A stretch of DNA of 64,000 nt from Neotamlana sedimentorum (GCF_000943565.1 NZ_JTDW01000004.1:124001-188000); one strand, 5' to 3'. Shown: positions 17,247 through 26,378, numbered from the stretch's first letter. Notes: generated from the letters alone by a model not told the origin. Program-made: numbers and translations.

Positions 17247-17846
17247 ATGGCTTACGATAAATTTGAAGTTTTAACAAGCACAGCATATCCATTACCAATA
17301 GAAAACGTAGATACAGATCAAATTATTCCTGCACGTTTTTTAAAAGCAACAGAGCGTAAGGGCTTTGGTGATAATTTTTTCCGTGATTGGAGATATGATT
17401 CCGAAGGAAACCCAATTGCAGATTTTCCGTTAAACGATGCAAAATATGCCGGCGCTAAAATATTAGTTGGTGGTAAAAACTTTGGTTCTGGTTCGTCTAG
17501 AGAGCACGCTGCTTGGTCTGTTTACGATTTTGGTTTACGTTGTGTAATTTCGTCGTTTTTTGCAGATATTTTTAGAAATAACTGCTTAAATATTGGTGTT
17601 TTACCAGTGCAAGTTTCTGCTGTTTTTGCTCAAAAATTGTTTGATGCAATTGAAGCAGATCCAAAAACTGAAATTAAAGTAGATTTACCAAACCAAACGG
17701 TTACTTTAGTATCGACAGGAGAATCAGAATCTTTCGACATTAATGGCTACAAAAAAGGTAATATGTTAAATGGTTTTGATGATATTGATTATTTACAAAA
17801 CATGAAAGAAGAAATAGCTTCTTTTGGTGAAACAAGACCGTTTTAA
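17247..17846 (+). CDS. leuD: 3-isopropylmalate dehydratase, small subunit
   Basis: Swivel-domain partner of LeuC. Start chosen at ATG 17247 (MAYDKFEVLTSTAYPLP), because family members begin at this point. The in-frame ATG at 17226 would add MAKSKNI, encoded by intergenic-repeat sequence. Motifs: NVDTDQIIPARFLK near 15-29 and GGKNFGSGSSREHAAW near 75-90. About 200 residues, normal length. Confidence 0.95.
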   Translation: MAYDKFEVLTSTAYPLPIENVDTDQIIPARFLKATERKGFGDNFFRDWRYDSEGNPIADFPLNDAKYAGAKILVGGKNFGSGSSREHAAWSVYDFGLRCVISSFFADIFRNNCLNIGVLPVQVSAVFAQKLFDAIEADPKTEIKVDLPNQTVTLVSTGESESFDINGYKKGNMLNGFDDIDYLQNMKEEIASFGETRPF

Positions 17847-17963
17847 TTATCTATTGTCAACCTGAAATTTTACAGGTTCTTTTACTAAATTATTTAAAGA
17901 ATACTGAAACTTTACCGCAATTTTTTAGGGACAGAATGACAATTATTTGACCACTAAACATTA

Positions 17964-19484
17964 ATGAGTAAGAAATACATAGAAATAATGGATACGACAC
18001 TTCGGGATGGTGAACAAACCTCCGGTGTGTCGTTTTCTGCTTCAGAGAAATTAACCATTGCCAAGTTACTTTTAGAAGAATTAAAGGTAGACCGTATAGA
18101 AATTGCTTCGGCTAGAGTTTCTGAAGGTGAATTTCAAGCGGTTAAAAATATTACCAATTGGGCTAACGAAAACAACTATTTAAGTAAAGTTGAAGTCTTA
18201 ACTTTTGTTGATAAAGGTGTGTCTGTCGATTGGATGATTGAAGCAGGAGCCAAGGTGCAAAACCTATTAACAAAAGGTTCACTTAATCATTTAACTTACC
18301 AGCTTAAAAAAACTCCTAATCAGCACTTTGCAGATATAAAAGAAAATATTGTTTTAGCAGACAGTAAAGGCATTGAAACTAATATTTATTTAGAAGATTG
18401 GAGTAATGGTATGCGAAATTCTAAAGATTATGTTTTTGATTTTTTGGAATTTTTAGCATCGCAACCGGTAAAACGTATTATGTTACCAGATACCTTAGGT
18501 GTGTTAACGCCTTCGGAATCTTTTGAGTTTATAAAAGAAATAAAAGATAAATACCCAAATACGCATTTCGATTTTCATACACATAACGATTACGATTTAG
18601 GTGTTTCGAATGCAATTGAAGGTATAAAAGCAGGTGCCGATGGTTTACATTTAACCATAAACGGCATGGGCGAACGAGCTGGTAATGCGCCTATGGCGAG
18701 TACTATTGCTGTAATTAACGATTATTTACCACATGTTAGTATAAAAGCTAACGAAAAGGCACTTTATACGGTTAGCAAACTGGTAGAGAATTTTTCCGGT
18801 ATTTTAATTCCGGCAAATAAACCTATTGTTGGGGCCAATGTTTTTACACAAACCGCTGGTATTCATGCCGATGGTGACAATAAAAACAACTTGTATTTTA
18901 GCGATTTAATGCCAGAACGTTTTGGTAGAAAACGCCAATATGCGTTGGGAAAATCGTCTGGAAAGGCGAATATTCAAAAAAACTTGCAAGAATTAGGTCT
19001 TCAGTTAAATGACGATGACTTAAAGAAAGTAACCCAACGAATTATTGAGTTAGGCGACAAAAAGCAAGTGGTAACTAAAGAGGATTTACCTTATATTATT
19101 TCGGATGTTTTAGATAGAACTTACGAAGAAAAGGTAACTGTAAATAATTATGTGTTAACACATTCTAAGGGGTTAAAACCATCAACAACGGTTTCTATAA
19201 CTATTGAAGGTGAAACCTTTGAAGAACATGCGCAAGGTGACGGACAATTTGATGCGTTTATGAATGCTTTACGCCGCATTTTTAAATTAAAGAAAATGAT
19301 TTTGCCTGCATTAATTGATTATGCTGTGAGGATACCACCAGGAAGTAATTCTGATGCGTTATGTGAAACTATAATAACATGGAAATCGGACGTTAAAGAG
19401 TTTAAAACTCGTGGTTTAGATTCCGACCAAACGGTATCGGCAATTATTGCTACCGAGAAAATGCTGAATATTATTACTAACTAA
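17964..19484 (+). CDS. leuA: 2-isopropylmalate synthase-type enzyme (LeuA/CimA family)
   Basis: DRE-TIM metallolyase of 506 residues. It has TTLRDGEQTSGVSFS near 10-24, the metal-binding FHTHNDYDLG near 202-211, NGMGERAGNAP near 232-242, and a C-terminal regulatory domain from about 375. Its place between leuD and leuB says it supplies the first committed leucine step, acetyl-CoA plus 2-oxoisovalerate to 2-isopropylmalate. The sequence type is divergent from classical LeuA and close to the citramalate synthase group, so (R)-citramalate synthase is the main alternative. Confidence 0.82.
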   Translation: MSKKYIEIMDTTLRDGEQTSGVSFSASEKLTIAKLLLEELKVDRIEIASARVSEGEFQAVKNITNWANENNYLSKVEVLTFVDKGVSVDWMIEAGAKVQNLLTKGSLNHLTYQLKKTPNQHFADIKENIVLADSKGIETNIYLEDWSNGMRNSKDYVFDFLEFLASQPVKRIMLPDTLGVLTPSESFEFIKEIKDKYPNTHFDFHTHNDYDLGVSNAIEGIKAGADGLHLTINGMGERAGNAPMASTIAVINDYLPHVSIKANEKALYTVSKLVENFSGILIPANKPIVGANVFTQTAGIHADGDNKNNLYFSDLMPERFGRKRQYALGKSSGKANIQKNLQELGLQLNDDDLKKVTQRIIELGDKKQVVTKEDLPYIISDVLDRTYEEKVTVNNYVLTHSKGLKPSTTVSITIEGETFEEHAQGDGQFDAFMNALRRIFKLKKMILPALIDYAVRIPPGSNSDALCETIITWKSDVKEFKTRGLDSDQTVSAIIATEKMLNIITN

Positions 19485-19505
19485 ATGTTTATTGTTAGTA
19501 ATGAA

Positions 19506-19612
19506 TTGCGTTAGGGATTGAAACGGCATCCTTTTTTTTGGCATCCCGAGCGTAGTCGAAGGGTAAGATAAAAAAAAGATATAGTGTAAAGCCCGACCCC
19601 TTGTGGGTAACG
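19506..19612 (+). repeat. Composite intergenic repeat between leuA and leuB
   Basis: A long imperfect hairpin runs from GCGTTAGGGATTG (about 19509) to GGGTAACGC (about 19604-19612) with A/T-rich internal runs. Inside it sits a REP-like unit (CCCGAGCGTAGTCGAAGGG, about 19545-19563). From memory, the outer element is common in Flavobacteriaceae spacers. This looks like one repeat family nested in another. Confidence 0.55.
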
Positions 19613-19655
19613 CTCAAAATGAATAAAATTTAATAATTTAGATAAAACAACTAAA

Positions 19656-20711
19656 ATGAAATTAAACATAGCCCTTTTAGCCGGAGACGGTATAGGACCA
19701 GAGGTTATAGACCAAGCCGTTAAAGTAAGTGATGCTGTCGCTGCTAAATTTGGTCATGAAATTACATGGAAACCTGCTTTAACAGGAGCAGCGGCTATTG
19801 ATGCTGTTGGTGAACCTTACCCAGATGAAACTCACGAAATTTGTGCATCGTCTGATGCGGTTTTATTTGGTGCTATTGGTCATCCAAAATTCGATAACGA
19901 CCCAACTGCAAAGGTGCGCCCTGAGCAAGGTTTACTTAAAATGCGTAAAAAATTAGGTTTATTTGCTAATGTGCGTCCTACGTTTGTTTTTCCGTCATTA
20001 TTAGATAAATCTCCATTAAAAAAGGAGCGCATTGAAGGTACTGATTTAGTATTTTTCCGAGAGTTAACTTCTGGTGTTTATTTTGGAGAAAAAGGTAGAA
20101 AAGACGATGGTAACACGGCTTATGATACTAACATGTACACCAAAGAAGAGGTTACTCGTTTGGCTAAAAAAGGTTTTGAAGCAGCTATGCAACGCTCGAA
20201 AAAATTATGTTGTGTAGATAAAGCAAACGTTATGGAAACATCGCGTTTATGGAGAGAGACTGTGCAAGGTATGGAAAAAGATTACCCAGAGGTAGAGGTA
20301 AGCTATGAATTTGTTGATGCAGTTGCTATGCGTTTGGTACAATGGCCAAAAGATTATGATGTATTAATTACTGAAAACTTATTTGGTGATGTTTTAACCG
20401 ATGAGGCTTCTGTGATTTCTGGATCTATGGGATTAATGCCATCGGCATCTTTAGGAACTAGTATTTCTTTATTCGAGCCAATTCACGGTTCGTACCCACA
20501 AGCTACAGGAAAAAACATTGCAAACCCAATGGCTACAGTATTATCTGCAGCTATGATGTTTGAAAACTTTGGTTTAGCCGAAGAAGGTAAAGTTATTCGT
20601 GAGGCTGTAAATAAAGCTTTAGCTGAAGGTATTGTTACTGAAGATTTAGCTGAAGGTGGAAAAGCTTATGGAACTACTGAAGTAGGAGATTGGTTAGCTA
20701 AAAATATTTAA
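19656..20711 (+). CDS. leuB: 3-isopropylmalate dehydrogenase
   Basis: NAD-dependent oxidative decarboxylation of 3-isopropylmalate. 351 residues with LLAGDGIGPEV at 7-17, LFGAIGHPKFD near 70, RELTSGVYFGEKG near 130, catalytic Tyr in AYDTNMYTK, Lys in CCVDKANVMETS, and the substrate and metal site ENLFGDVLTDEASVISGSMGLMPSAS. Last gene of the leu operon, followed by a terminator at 20735-20770. Confidence 0.97.
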   Translation: MKLNIALLAGDGIGPEVIDQAVKVSDAVAAKFGHEITWKPALTGAAAIDAVGEPYPDETHEICASSDAVLFGAIGHPKFDNDPTAKVRPEQGLLKMRKKLGLFANVRPTFVFPSLLDKSPLKKERIEGTDLVFFRELTSGVYFGEKGRKDDGNTAYDTNMYTKEEVTRLAKKGFEAAMQRSKKLCCVDKANVMETSRLWRETVQGMEKDYPEVEVSYEFVDAVAMRLVQWPKDYDVLITENLFGDVLTDEASVISGSMGLMPSASLGTSISLFEPIHGSYPQATGKNIANPMATVLSAAMMFENFGLAEEGKVIREAVNKALAEGIVTEDLAEGGKAYGTTEVGDWLAKNI

Positions 20712-20717
20712 GCAAAT

Positions 20718-20850
20718 AATAATATAAATAATGTAAAAACCTGATAGCTATTTTTAGCTATTAGGTTTTTATGTTTTTAGAAGCTTTTATAGGATACTTT
20801 TTTTAAAACAGGGAAAACCCATAAAGTATATTTATTTCCTTAAAATTTTG
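20718..20850 (-). pseudogene. Degraded 3' fragment of a paralog of the secreted-protein gene at 23619-24317
   Basis: About 130 bp align, at roughly three quarters identity by eye, with 23576-23709, including the terminator hairpin and the coding 3' end of the secreted-protein gene. Here the reading frame is broken (TAA and frame changes), so only a remnant remains. The two copies bracket the metalloprotease gene as direct repeats. Confidence 0.65.
20735..20770 (+). terminator. leuB terminator
   Basis: A 16-bp stem, 20735-20750 with 20755-20770, contains one G-U pair and a TTTT loop. Five T residues form the end of the 3' arm. It is bidirectional in form. Confidence 0.8.
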
Positions 20851-20921
20851 TAAAAATTAACAGGTAGGCTGTGGTTTGTGTTAACTTTATGAAATAACTC
20901 AACTAGAACAACTCAATATTC

Positions 20922-23399
20922 ATGAAACACATTTTACTTTTTACATTATCGCTGTTTTTAATGCTGATACCAGTAAATTTAGAAGCTCAATCTAAAAAAA
21001 AGAAGAAAAAAGCAGCAGAAGCGGCCGCTTTAGAAAAGAAAAAATCTTCTCCTGAAAATGCTAGTAAATTTAAACCCTACGATAAATTAATAAATAAAAA
21101 GGCAGTTTCTAATACTGGTTTATTTACCACACATAGAATAGATAATAAATTTTATTTTGAAATACCTAACAATTTATTAGGTAAAGATATGTTGCTAGTA
21201 AGTCGTATTAAACAATTACCAGAAAATTTTGGTGGTGGTTATATTAATGCAGGAACTAAAACGGCAACCCGATTAATTGTTTGGGAACGTTTTCAAGATA
21301 AAATATTAATAAAAGAAAAATCGAGTCATGCTGTTGCCGATAAAAATTTAGCAATAAATGCTTCTGTAAAAGTAAATAATTATGAGCCAACGCTTTTTTC
21401 TTTCGATATCTCGTCGTTTAGTAAAGACTCATCTGCGGTGGTTATTGATGTCACAAAATTTTATTCTACCGATGTAAAAGCTATTAGTGGCTTAACTGCA
21501 AGAGCAAGAAAAGAGTATAAAGTAAGAAATTTAGATGCATCTAGAAGTTTTATTAATTCTATAAAAAGCTTTCCAAATAATATTGAAGTGGTTCAAGATA
21601 TGACTTACAATGCATCGGAACCTCCATCTTTTCAAAGTTTGGAATCTATTAGCGTTCAAATGAATCAATCTATGATTTTGTTGCCCGAAGTGCCTATGCA
21701 AAAACGCTACGCCGATGAGCGTGTAGGTTGGTTCTCGTTTAGCCAAATTGATTATGGCAGTGAAGCTTTAAAAGCAGACGAAAAAACTTATATTAGACGT
21801 TGGCGTTTAGAACCAAAAGATCCTGATGCTTATGCACGTGGTGAGTTGGTAGAGCCTATAAAACCCATAATTTATTATTTAGATCCTGGAACTCCAGAGA
21901 ATTTGCGAAAGTATATTAAAGAAGGCGTTGAGCTATGGCAAAAACCTTTTGAAAAAGCTGGGTTTAAAAATGCTATTATTGCTAAATATCCTCCAACAAA
22001 AGAAGAAGATCCAGATTTTAGTCCAGAAGATATTAGATATTCTGTAATTCGTTATGTAGCTAGTGAAACTAGAAATGCAATGGGCCCAAGCGTATCCGAT
22101 CCGCGTTCTGGTGAAATTATTGAAAGTGATATCATTTGGTATCATAACCACTTACGATCTTACAGAAACCGTTATTTACTTGAAACTGGCGCAGCAAACC
22201 CATCGGCTAGAACGCTTGATACTCCAGCTGAAGATATTGGAGAAATGATGAAAATGGTAATTGCTCACGAAGTAGGGCATGCCTTAGGTTTACCACATAA
22301 CATGAGTGCAAGTAAAGCATATAGTGTAGAAGATTATAGAAGCGGAGAGTTTACGCAAAAAAACGGTATTGCAGCAACTATAATGGATTATGCCAGATAT
22401 AATTACATTGCCCAACCAGGAGATAAAAATATTCGTTTTATTCGACAAATAGGACCGTATGATGAGTACGCTATTAATTGGGGTTATAGATACATTCCTG
22501 AAGCAAAAACGTCTGAAGATGAAGTAGAGGTACTTGACAAATGGATTTTAGAAAAAGCTAACGATTTACGTTTTAGATTTGGAAAGCAAAGTAGTCGCTT
22601 CGACCCAAATTCTCAAACTGAAGATATTGGAGACGATGCTATTAAAGCCAGTAATTATGCTTTAAAAAATTTAAAAATAGTAGTTAAATATTTACCTGAA
22701 TGGACCAGCGATAAAACAAACGATTTTAAAGATTTAGAAGAACTTTATGGCGAATTATTAAGTTGTTGGAATCGCTATTCTGGTCATGTGGCAACTAATG
22801 TAGGCGGTGTTTACGAGCATTTAGTAAATCCGAATCAAGAAAAAACGGCTTACGAAGCTGTGCCTAAAAGTTTGCAAAAAGCATCGGTAAATTGGTTACA
22901 TAAAAATGTTTTTGAAACACCAAATTGGTTAATCGATAAATCTATAATCACCAACATTGATTATGCCGGTTACACAAATACATTAGGGAAATACCAAAAC
23001 AGATTTTTATCTGGGTTATTAAGTTTTGATAGATTAGGAAGACTTATTGATCATGAGGCAATAAATGCTGAAAATTATTCTGCTTTAGAAATGCTTAGAG
23101 ATATTAGAAAAGGACTTTTTACAGAAGCTAATTACACCAAAAACGTTGATGTTTACCGAAGAAATTTACAACGTGCTTATGTAGATAGAATGGCATATTT
23201 AATGACAGATGAAGGTTCGCCACGCACCACAGAAAAGGTAAGTGTAACACAATCTGATATTCGCCCTATAATTCGTGGAGAATTAAATGTTTTAAAACGT
23301 AGTTTAAACAATGCTGCTAACAGAGGTGTTAATACGATTACAAAATACCATTACAAAGACTTGGTAGAACGTATTGATTTGATTTTAGATCCTAAATAA
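20922..23399 (+). CDS. Secreted zinc-dependent metalloprotease (DUF5117/DUF5118 type)
   Basis: 825 residues with a signal peptide (MKHILLFTLSLFLMLIPVNLEAQ), then a lysine-rich stretch. An N-terminal all-beta region comes before the metzincin-like site HEVGHALGLPHNM (HExxHxxGxxH, near 450-460), with TIMDYARYNY as a Met-turn-like motif. The C-terminal part is helical. It would be periplasmic or exported; the substrate is unknown. No type IX sorting domain is visible. The gene stands alone between two diverged direct repeats. Confidence 0.9.
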   Translation: MKHILLFTLSLFLMLIPVNLEAQSKKKKKKAAEAAALEKKKSSPENASKFKPYDKLINKKAVSNTGLFTTHRIDNKFYFEIPNNLLGKDMLLVSRIKQLPENFGGGYINAGTKTATRLIVWERFQDKILIKEKSSHAVADKNLAINASVKVNNYEPTLFSFDISSFSKDSSAVVIDVTKFYSTDVKAISGLTARARKEYKVRNLDASRSFINSIKSFPNNIEVVQDMTYNASEPPSFQSLESISVQMNQSMILLPEVPMQKRYADERVGWFSFSQIDYGSEALKADEKTYIRRWRLEPKDPDAYARGELVEPIKPIIYYLDPGTPENLRKYIKEGVELWQKPFEKAGFKNAIIAKYPPTKEEDPDFSPEDIRYSVIRYVASETRNAMGPSVSDPRSGEIIESDIIWYHNHLRSYRNRYLLETGAANPSARTLDTPAEDIGEMMKMVIAHEVGHALGLPHNMSASKAYSVEDYRSGEFTQKNGIAATIMDYARYNYIAQPGDKNIRFIRQIGPYDEYAINWGYRYIPEAKTSEDEVEVLDKWILEKANDLRFRFGKQSSRFDPNSQTEDIGDDAIKASNYALKNLKIVVKYLPEWTSDKTNDFKDLEELYGELLSCWNRYSGHVATNVGGVYEHLVNPNQEKTAYEAVPKSLQKASVNWLHKNVFETPNWLIDKSIITNIDYAGYTNTLGKYQNRFLSGLLSFDRLGRLIDHEAINAENYSALEMLRDIRKGLFTEANYTKNVDVYRRNLQRAYVDRMAYLMTDEGSPRTTEKVSVTQSDIRPIIRGELNVLKRSLNNAANRGVNTITKYHYKDLVERIDLILDPK

Positions 23400-23479
23400 G
23401 TAATATTTTTTTGCTTTCATTTTAGATGGTAGTTCAAAAAAAATAAATTAAAATAGGGTAGTGCGGCAACTAAATGGTT

Positions 23480-23503
23480 GAATATATTATGCATAATATA
23501 TTC
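23480..23503. repeat. Perfect 24-bp palindrome
   Basis: GAATATATTATG followed by its exact complement, centred at 23491/23492. No gene starts within 800 bp on either side in the sense that would make it an operator, and there is no T-tract. It lies in a 220-bp region without genes, in which I see only a possible 21-codon frame (23515-23580) and the duplicated segment. Confidence 0.55.
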
Positions 23504-23575
23504 GTGATTTGTCAATGTTTATCGGAACTAAAGGTGTAAATGAAGATATAGAAAACCCCACCAATTTAAGCACAT

Positions 23576-23709
23576 CATAATATAAATAATGTAAAAACTT
23601 GGTAGCTATTATAAGTTATTAGGTTTTTATATTATTGGAAACTTTTACAGGGTAATTTTTTATAAAATCGGGAAAAACCATATAGTATACTTTGGTATGT
23701 AAATTTTGC
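23576..23709 (-). repeat. Intact copy of the duplicated 3'-end/terminator segment
   Basis: Counterpart of 20718-20850. It includes a weaker hairpin at about 23593-23628 that would end the leftward transcript of the secreted-protein gene. Confidence 0.6.
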
Positions 23710-24317
23710 ATAACAACAAATTTATTTTTAAAAAGAAATTGGTCTTCCGTTATATTGTTTTCTTTAGCCTCTTCAACAGGTATTAAGTTACACTCGGTTA
23801 AACCTGCTACATTTTTTATTACATAGAATAGACCTAAAGCTTTAAATCGTCCAAGTATCACTTGTTCTGGTTTAAAAATATTACGTCTAATTTTAAGTTT
23901 GTAAAATGGATTTGATGCAGTAGGAATGAGTTCGTATTTATTAACTCGTTTTAAGGTTCTTCTATATACTTCTAATCTTTTATTAACATCAGCTTCATCT
24001 AAATTAATTATGGGTTGAGACGCTTGTTTTAACTTTACTATTTTTATACTATCATCTTGAGCTAAATCTTTATACAAAAGTGTTTTTTGATAAAATGGTG
24101 TAATACGTTTAACGTACTTGACCGTATCTGCAGCAATAAATTTTTCGGCAATTAACTCATAAACATAAGGCGACTTTCCTTCGCTTTTAACAACCGTCTG
24201 ATTCTTCGTTTCGTTAAAAATAAAATCGTAATCTTGAGATAAAACGGGTAAGCAGGTAATAAAAAACAAGCCTGTTAAAGAAAAAACAGATGTTGTTAAC
24301 TTAAAATTTTGCAACAT
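23619..24317 (-). CDS. Secreted protein of unknown function
   Basis: 232 residues with a signal peptide (MLQNFKLTTSVFSLTGLFFITCLPVLS). The remaining sequence is mixed alpha-beta, with YELIAEKFIAADTVKYVKRITPFYQKT and LGRFKALGLFYVIKNVAGLTECNLIPVEEA. I do not recognise the family. A -7 element lies 40 bp upstream (24358-24365). A degraded relative of its 3' end lies downstream of leuB. Confidence 0.65.
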   Translation of the reverse strand: MLQNFKLTTSVFSLTGLFFITCLPVLSQDYDFIFNETKNQTVVKSEGKSPYVYELIAEKFIAADTVKYVKRITPFYQKTLLYKDLAQDDSIKIVKLKQASQPIINLDEADVNKRLEVYRRTLKRVNKYELIPTASNPFYKLKIRRNIFKPEQVILGRFKALGLFYVIKNVAGLTECNLIPVEEAKENNITEDQFLFKNKFVVMQNLHTKVYYMVFPDFIKNYPVKVSNNIKT

Positions 24318-24357
24318 AGGTTAGTTTATTGGTTTAAATTTGGGTTATTATTACCAA

Positions 24358-24365
24358 CAAATATA
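24358..24365 (-). promoter_or_regulatory. -7 promoter element for the secreted-protein gene
   Basis: On the minus strand the sequence reads TATATTTG, an exact TAnnTTTG match, about 40 nt before the start at 24317. No good -33 TTTG was seen. Confidence 0.4.
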
Positions 24366-24472
24366 TGTAATTACTTTAAAAATAAGGCGTTACGTTTTTT
24401 TAAAAATATGATTTAAACGTTTTTTTTCGATTAAAGGCTGAATATTTCTGAAAATATAAATAAGAAGACATA

Positions 24473-24522
24473 AAAATAGGCTGATTAAAAAGACATTCAA
24501 TTCTTTTTAATCAGCCTATTTT
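24473..24522. terminator. Strong bidirectional terminator
   Basis: A perfect 20-bp stem (24473-24492 with 24503-24522) with a 10-nt loop has A residues on one side and T residues on the other. It ends the leftward TlpA-like transcript. Confidence 0.88.
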
Positions 24523-24546
24523 ATTATGTTATAAAACTTTATTGTT

Positions 24547-25593
24547 CTAGATGTTTAATTCATTAAACAATTTTTTAATTTTCTTACTTGATGGTCGTGG
24601 CGCATCTGCAGAAACGATATTTCCATCAGGATCGATTAAAATAAATCGTGGAATTCCGTTAATTTTATAGTTTTGAATAAAATCGGTTTGCCATCCGTTA
24701 GGAGATATTACTTGAATACCACCAAGGTCTTCATTAGCTATCATTTTTTTCCAACCTTCTTTGGCTAGTTCAGCCGATTTTTCTCTGGTTTCGGCTCTAT
24801 AACCTCGTCCATCATCAACCGAAAGACTTACAAAGGCAAGATTTTTACCATGGTATTCTTTTTCTAAAGCTTTTAACGAAGGAATTTCAACTTTACATGG
24901 TCCGCACCAAGTTGCCCATACATCTATATAAACATATTTTCCTTTTAAATCGCTTAACGAGGTGGTGCCACCTTTTACGTTTTCGAAATTCTCGAAAGTA
25001 GGCGACGGCGCTCCTTTTGGTAATGCTGTTCTTAAAGCAATACCTTGAGATAAATAACGCTTATAAGAAAGCAACATGGGTTCTAAACTTTTGTTTAGGC
25101 CGTTTGTTATTAATGTATCTATGCTTGTATTAGAAGAATAAAAGTTAGATAATTTAGTTTTTATTCCGTCTAATTCACTTTCAAGCTGTTCTGCGTTTAA
25201 TTCCGAAAGCGCATCAATATCAAGTAATTCTTCTTGCATTAATGCGTTTTTAGCTAAAAAAGTACTGTGTTCAGCTCCAGCTCCAGAAAAGGCAACAGAT
25301 TCATCAAACGCTTTAGTATCAAGAGTAATATCTATTTCGAAACCATTTTTTAGGAAAATATTTGTTGATTCGGCACCGTCATAAAAACTAAAAATTCCAG
25401 GTTCAACTTTTAAAGTATCACTAAATGTACCATCGTCATTAACTTTTATGGTTTTAGAGTAGGCGCGTGTTCTAATTAAAATGGAATCACTGTTTTTGTC
25501 AGTAATTTTCCCCGTAAGGGTTACATAATCTTTGGGTTCTTGTTTACAAGCAATCGCAGCTAAGGCAAAAGCACCTAAAAGGATTTTCTTCAT
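24547..25593 (-). CDS. TlpA-like disulfide reductase lipoprotein with DUF4369 domain
   Basis: 348 residues. Lipobox at AAIAC near 16, then a DUF4369 beta domain about 25-115, a helical linker, and a C-terminal thioredoxin fold with WATWCGPCKVEIPSL near 225-239 and a cis-Pro loop GIPRFILID near 312. It would be an envelope thiol reductase of the ResA/TlpA type. Such DUF4369-TlpA proteins are multiplied in Bacteroidota. Confidence 0.92.
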   Translation of the reverse strand: MKKILLGAFALAAIACKQEPKDYVTLTGKITDKNSDSILIRTRAYSKTIKVNDDGTFSDTLKVEPGIFSFYDGAESTNIFLKNGFEIDITLDTKAFDESVAFSGAGAEHSTFLAKNALMQEELLDIDALSELNAEQLESELDGIKTKLSNFYSSNTSIDTLITNGLNKSLEPMLLSYKRYLSQGIALRTALPKGAPSPTFENFENVKGGTTSLSDLKGKYVYIDVWATWCGPCKVEIPSLKALEKEYHGKNLAFVSLSVDDGRGYRAETREKSAELAKEGWKKMIANEDLGGIQVISPNGWQTDFIQNYKINGIPRFILIDPDGNIVSADAPRPSSKKIKKLFNELNI

Positions 25594-25670
25594 GCGTTTT
25601 AAAATTTTAGATTTTAAAGGTATTAATTATGTGTAGGAAAACTATTTTTTTTAGTAAACATTAACATTAG

Positions 25671-25770
25671 TATATTTGCACAATAAACGTTATATATTAA
25701 AAGCACTTATTTTAGTAAATAGGCTTTCACTAGTAATTAATTATGTAGAGTACAGCTTTTAGTGCTTTTG
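25671..25770 (+). ncRNA. Candidate small RNA: promoter plus terminator-like stem in an intergenic gap
   Basis: TATATTTG at 25671-25678 matches the -7 consensus exactly on the plus strand, although no plus-strand gene follows. Transcription from about 25685 would reach a stem, AAAAGCACT (25699-25707) with AGTGCTTTT (25761-25769), enclosing about 53 nt. The flanking genes are both on the minus strand. It could be an 85-nt RNA, or the stem may only protect against antisense transcription into the EF-hand gene. Confidence 0.3.
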
Positions 25771-25790
25771 TAAGTTTTAGTCACATTTAA

Positions 25791-26378
25791 TTAAAATCGT
25801 GCGAGAAGCCCGCTTTCGTGTGCCGCTTCAATTTCTTCTGGAGTAGCTTTGTTATCTCCGTTAGCATCAACTAAGTCGAAGAACTTATCTAATCCAATTT
25901 TACGATAACTTCGCCCTTCTTCATTCGCATAAGCAACAACCTCTTCTCTAGTAACTATGCAGTCTCCATTGGCATCAGTACCATTAAAACTATGATTGGG
26001 TTTAACTTTTGCGAACTCTGTGTCGCTTAGTTTCCCATTTTTATCCGTATCAAATAGGTCAAAGAAGTTTATTATAGTTACTCTTCTGTATTCTCCCTGC
26101 TGCATAAAAGCTTCTAGCTCTTCTCGTAAAACTGTTCCATCTCTATTTAGGTCAGCATTGTCCATTGGTCCATGCTCACTACTACCCGTAGGGCCTTCTT
26201 TTAAAGCTTCGCATGGAGTGCGGTGGACTTCATGTCTTGGAGGTCGTGGTGGTCTATTTTCACTGTTTAACATACTGTCTTGTTCGGTAGCTTTGTTTTT
26301 AGCTTTTTTATTGTTTGCACCACAACAGACGAATAAAGTAATACTTAAAGCAATTAAAATTTTCTTTACTATTTTCAT
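25791..26378 (-). CDS. EF-hand lipoprotein
   Basis: 195 residues with a lipoprotein signal (LFVCCGANN). A Pro/Arg/His-rich segment follows, then four EF-hand calcium loops: DLNRDGTVLREE, DTDKNGKLSDTE, DANGDCIVTREE and DANGDNKATPEE, each with D-x-(D/N)-x-(D/N)-G-like spacing. It is probably an envelope calcium-binding protein. A long frame on the opposite strand is a shadow. Confidence 0.88.
   Translation of the reverse strand: MKIVKKILIALSITLFVCCGANNKKAKNKATEQDSMLNSENRPPRPPRHEVHRTPCEALKEGPTGSSEHGPMDNADLNRDGTVLREELEAFMQQGEYRRVTIINFFDLFDTDKNGKLSDTEFAKVKPNHSFNGTDANGDCIVTREEVVAYANEEGRSYRKIGLDKFFDLVDANGDNKATPEEIEAAHESGLLARF

Noticed and set aside
23515-23580. 21-codon frame MFIGTKGVNEDIENPTNLST
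   Set aside because: No upstream context, no family match and it ends inside a repeat; could be the tail of a decayed gene but cannot be supported.
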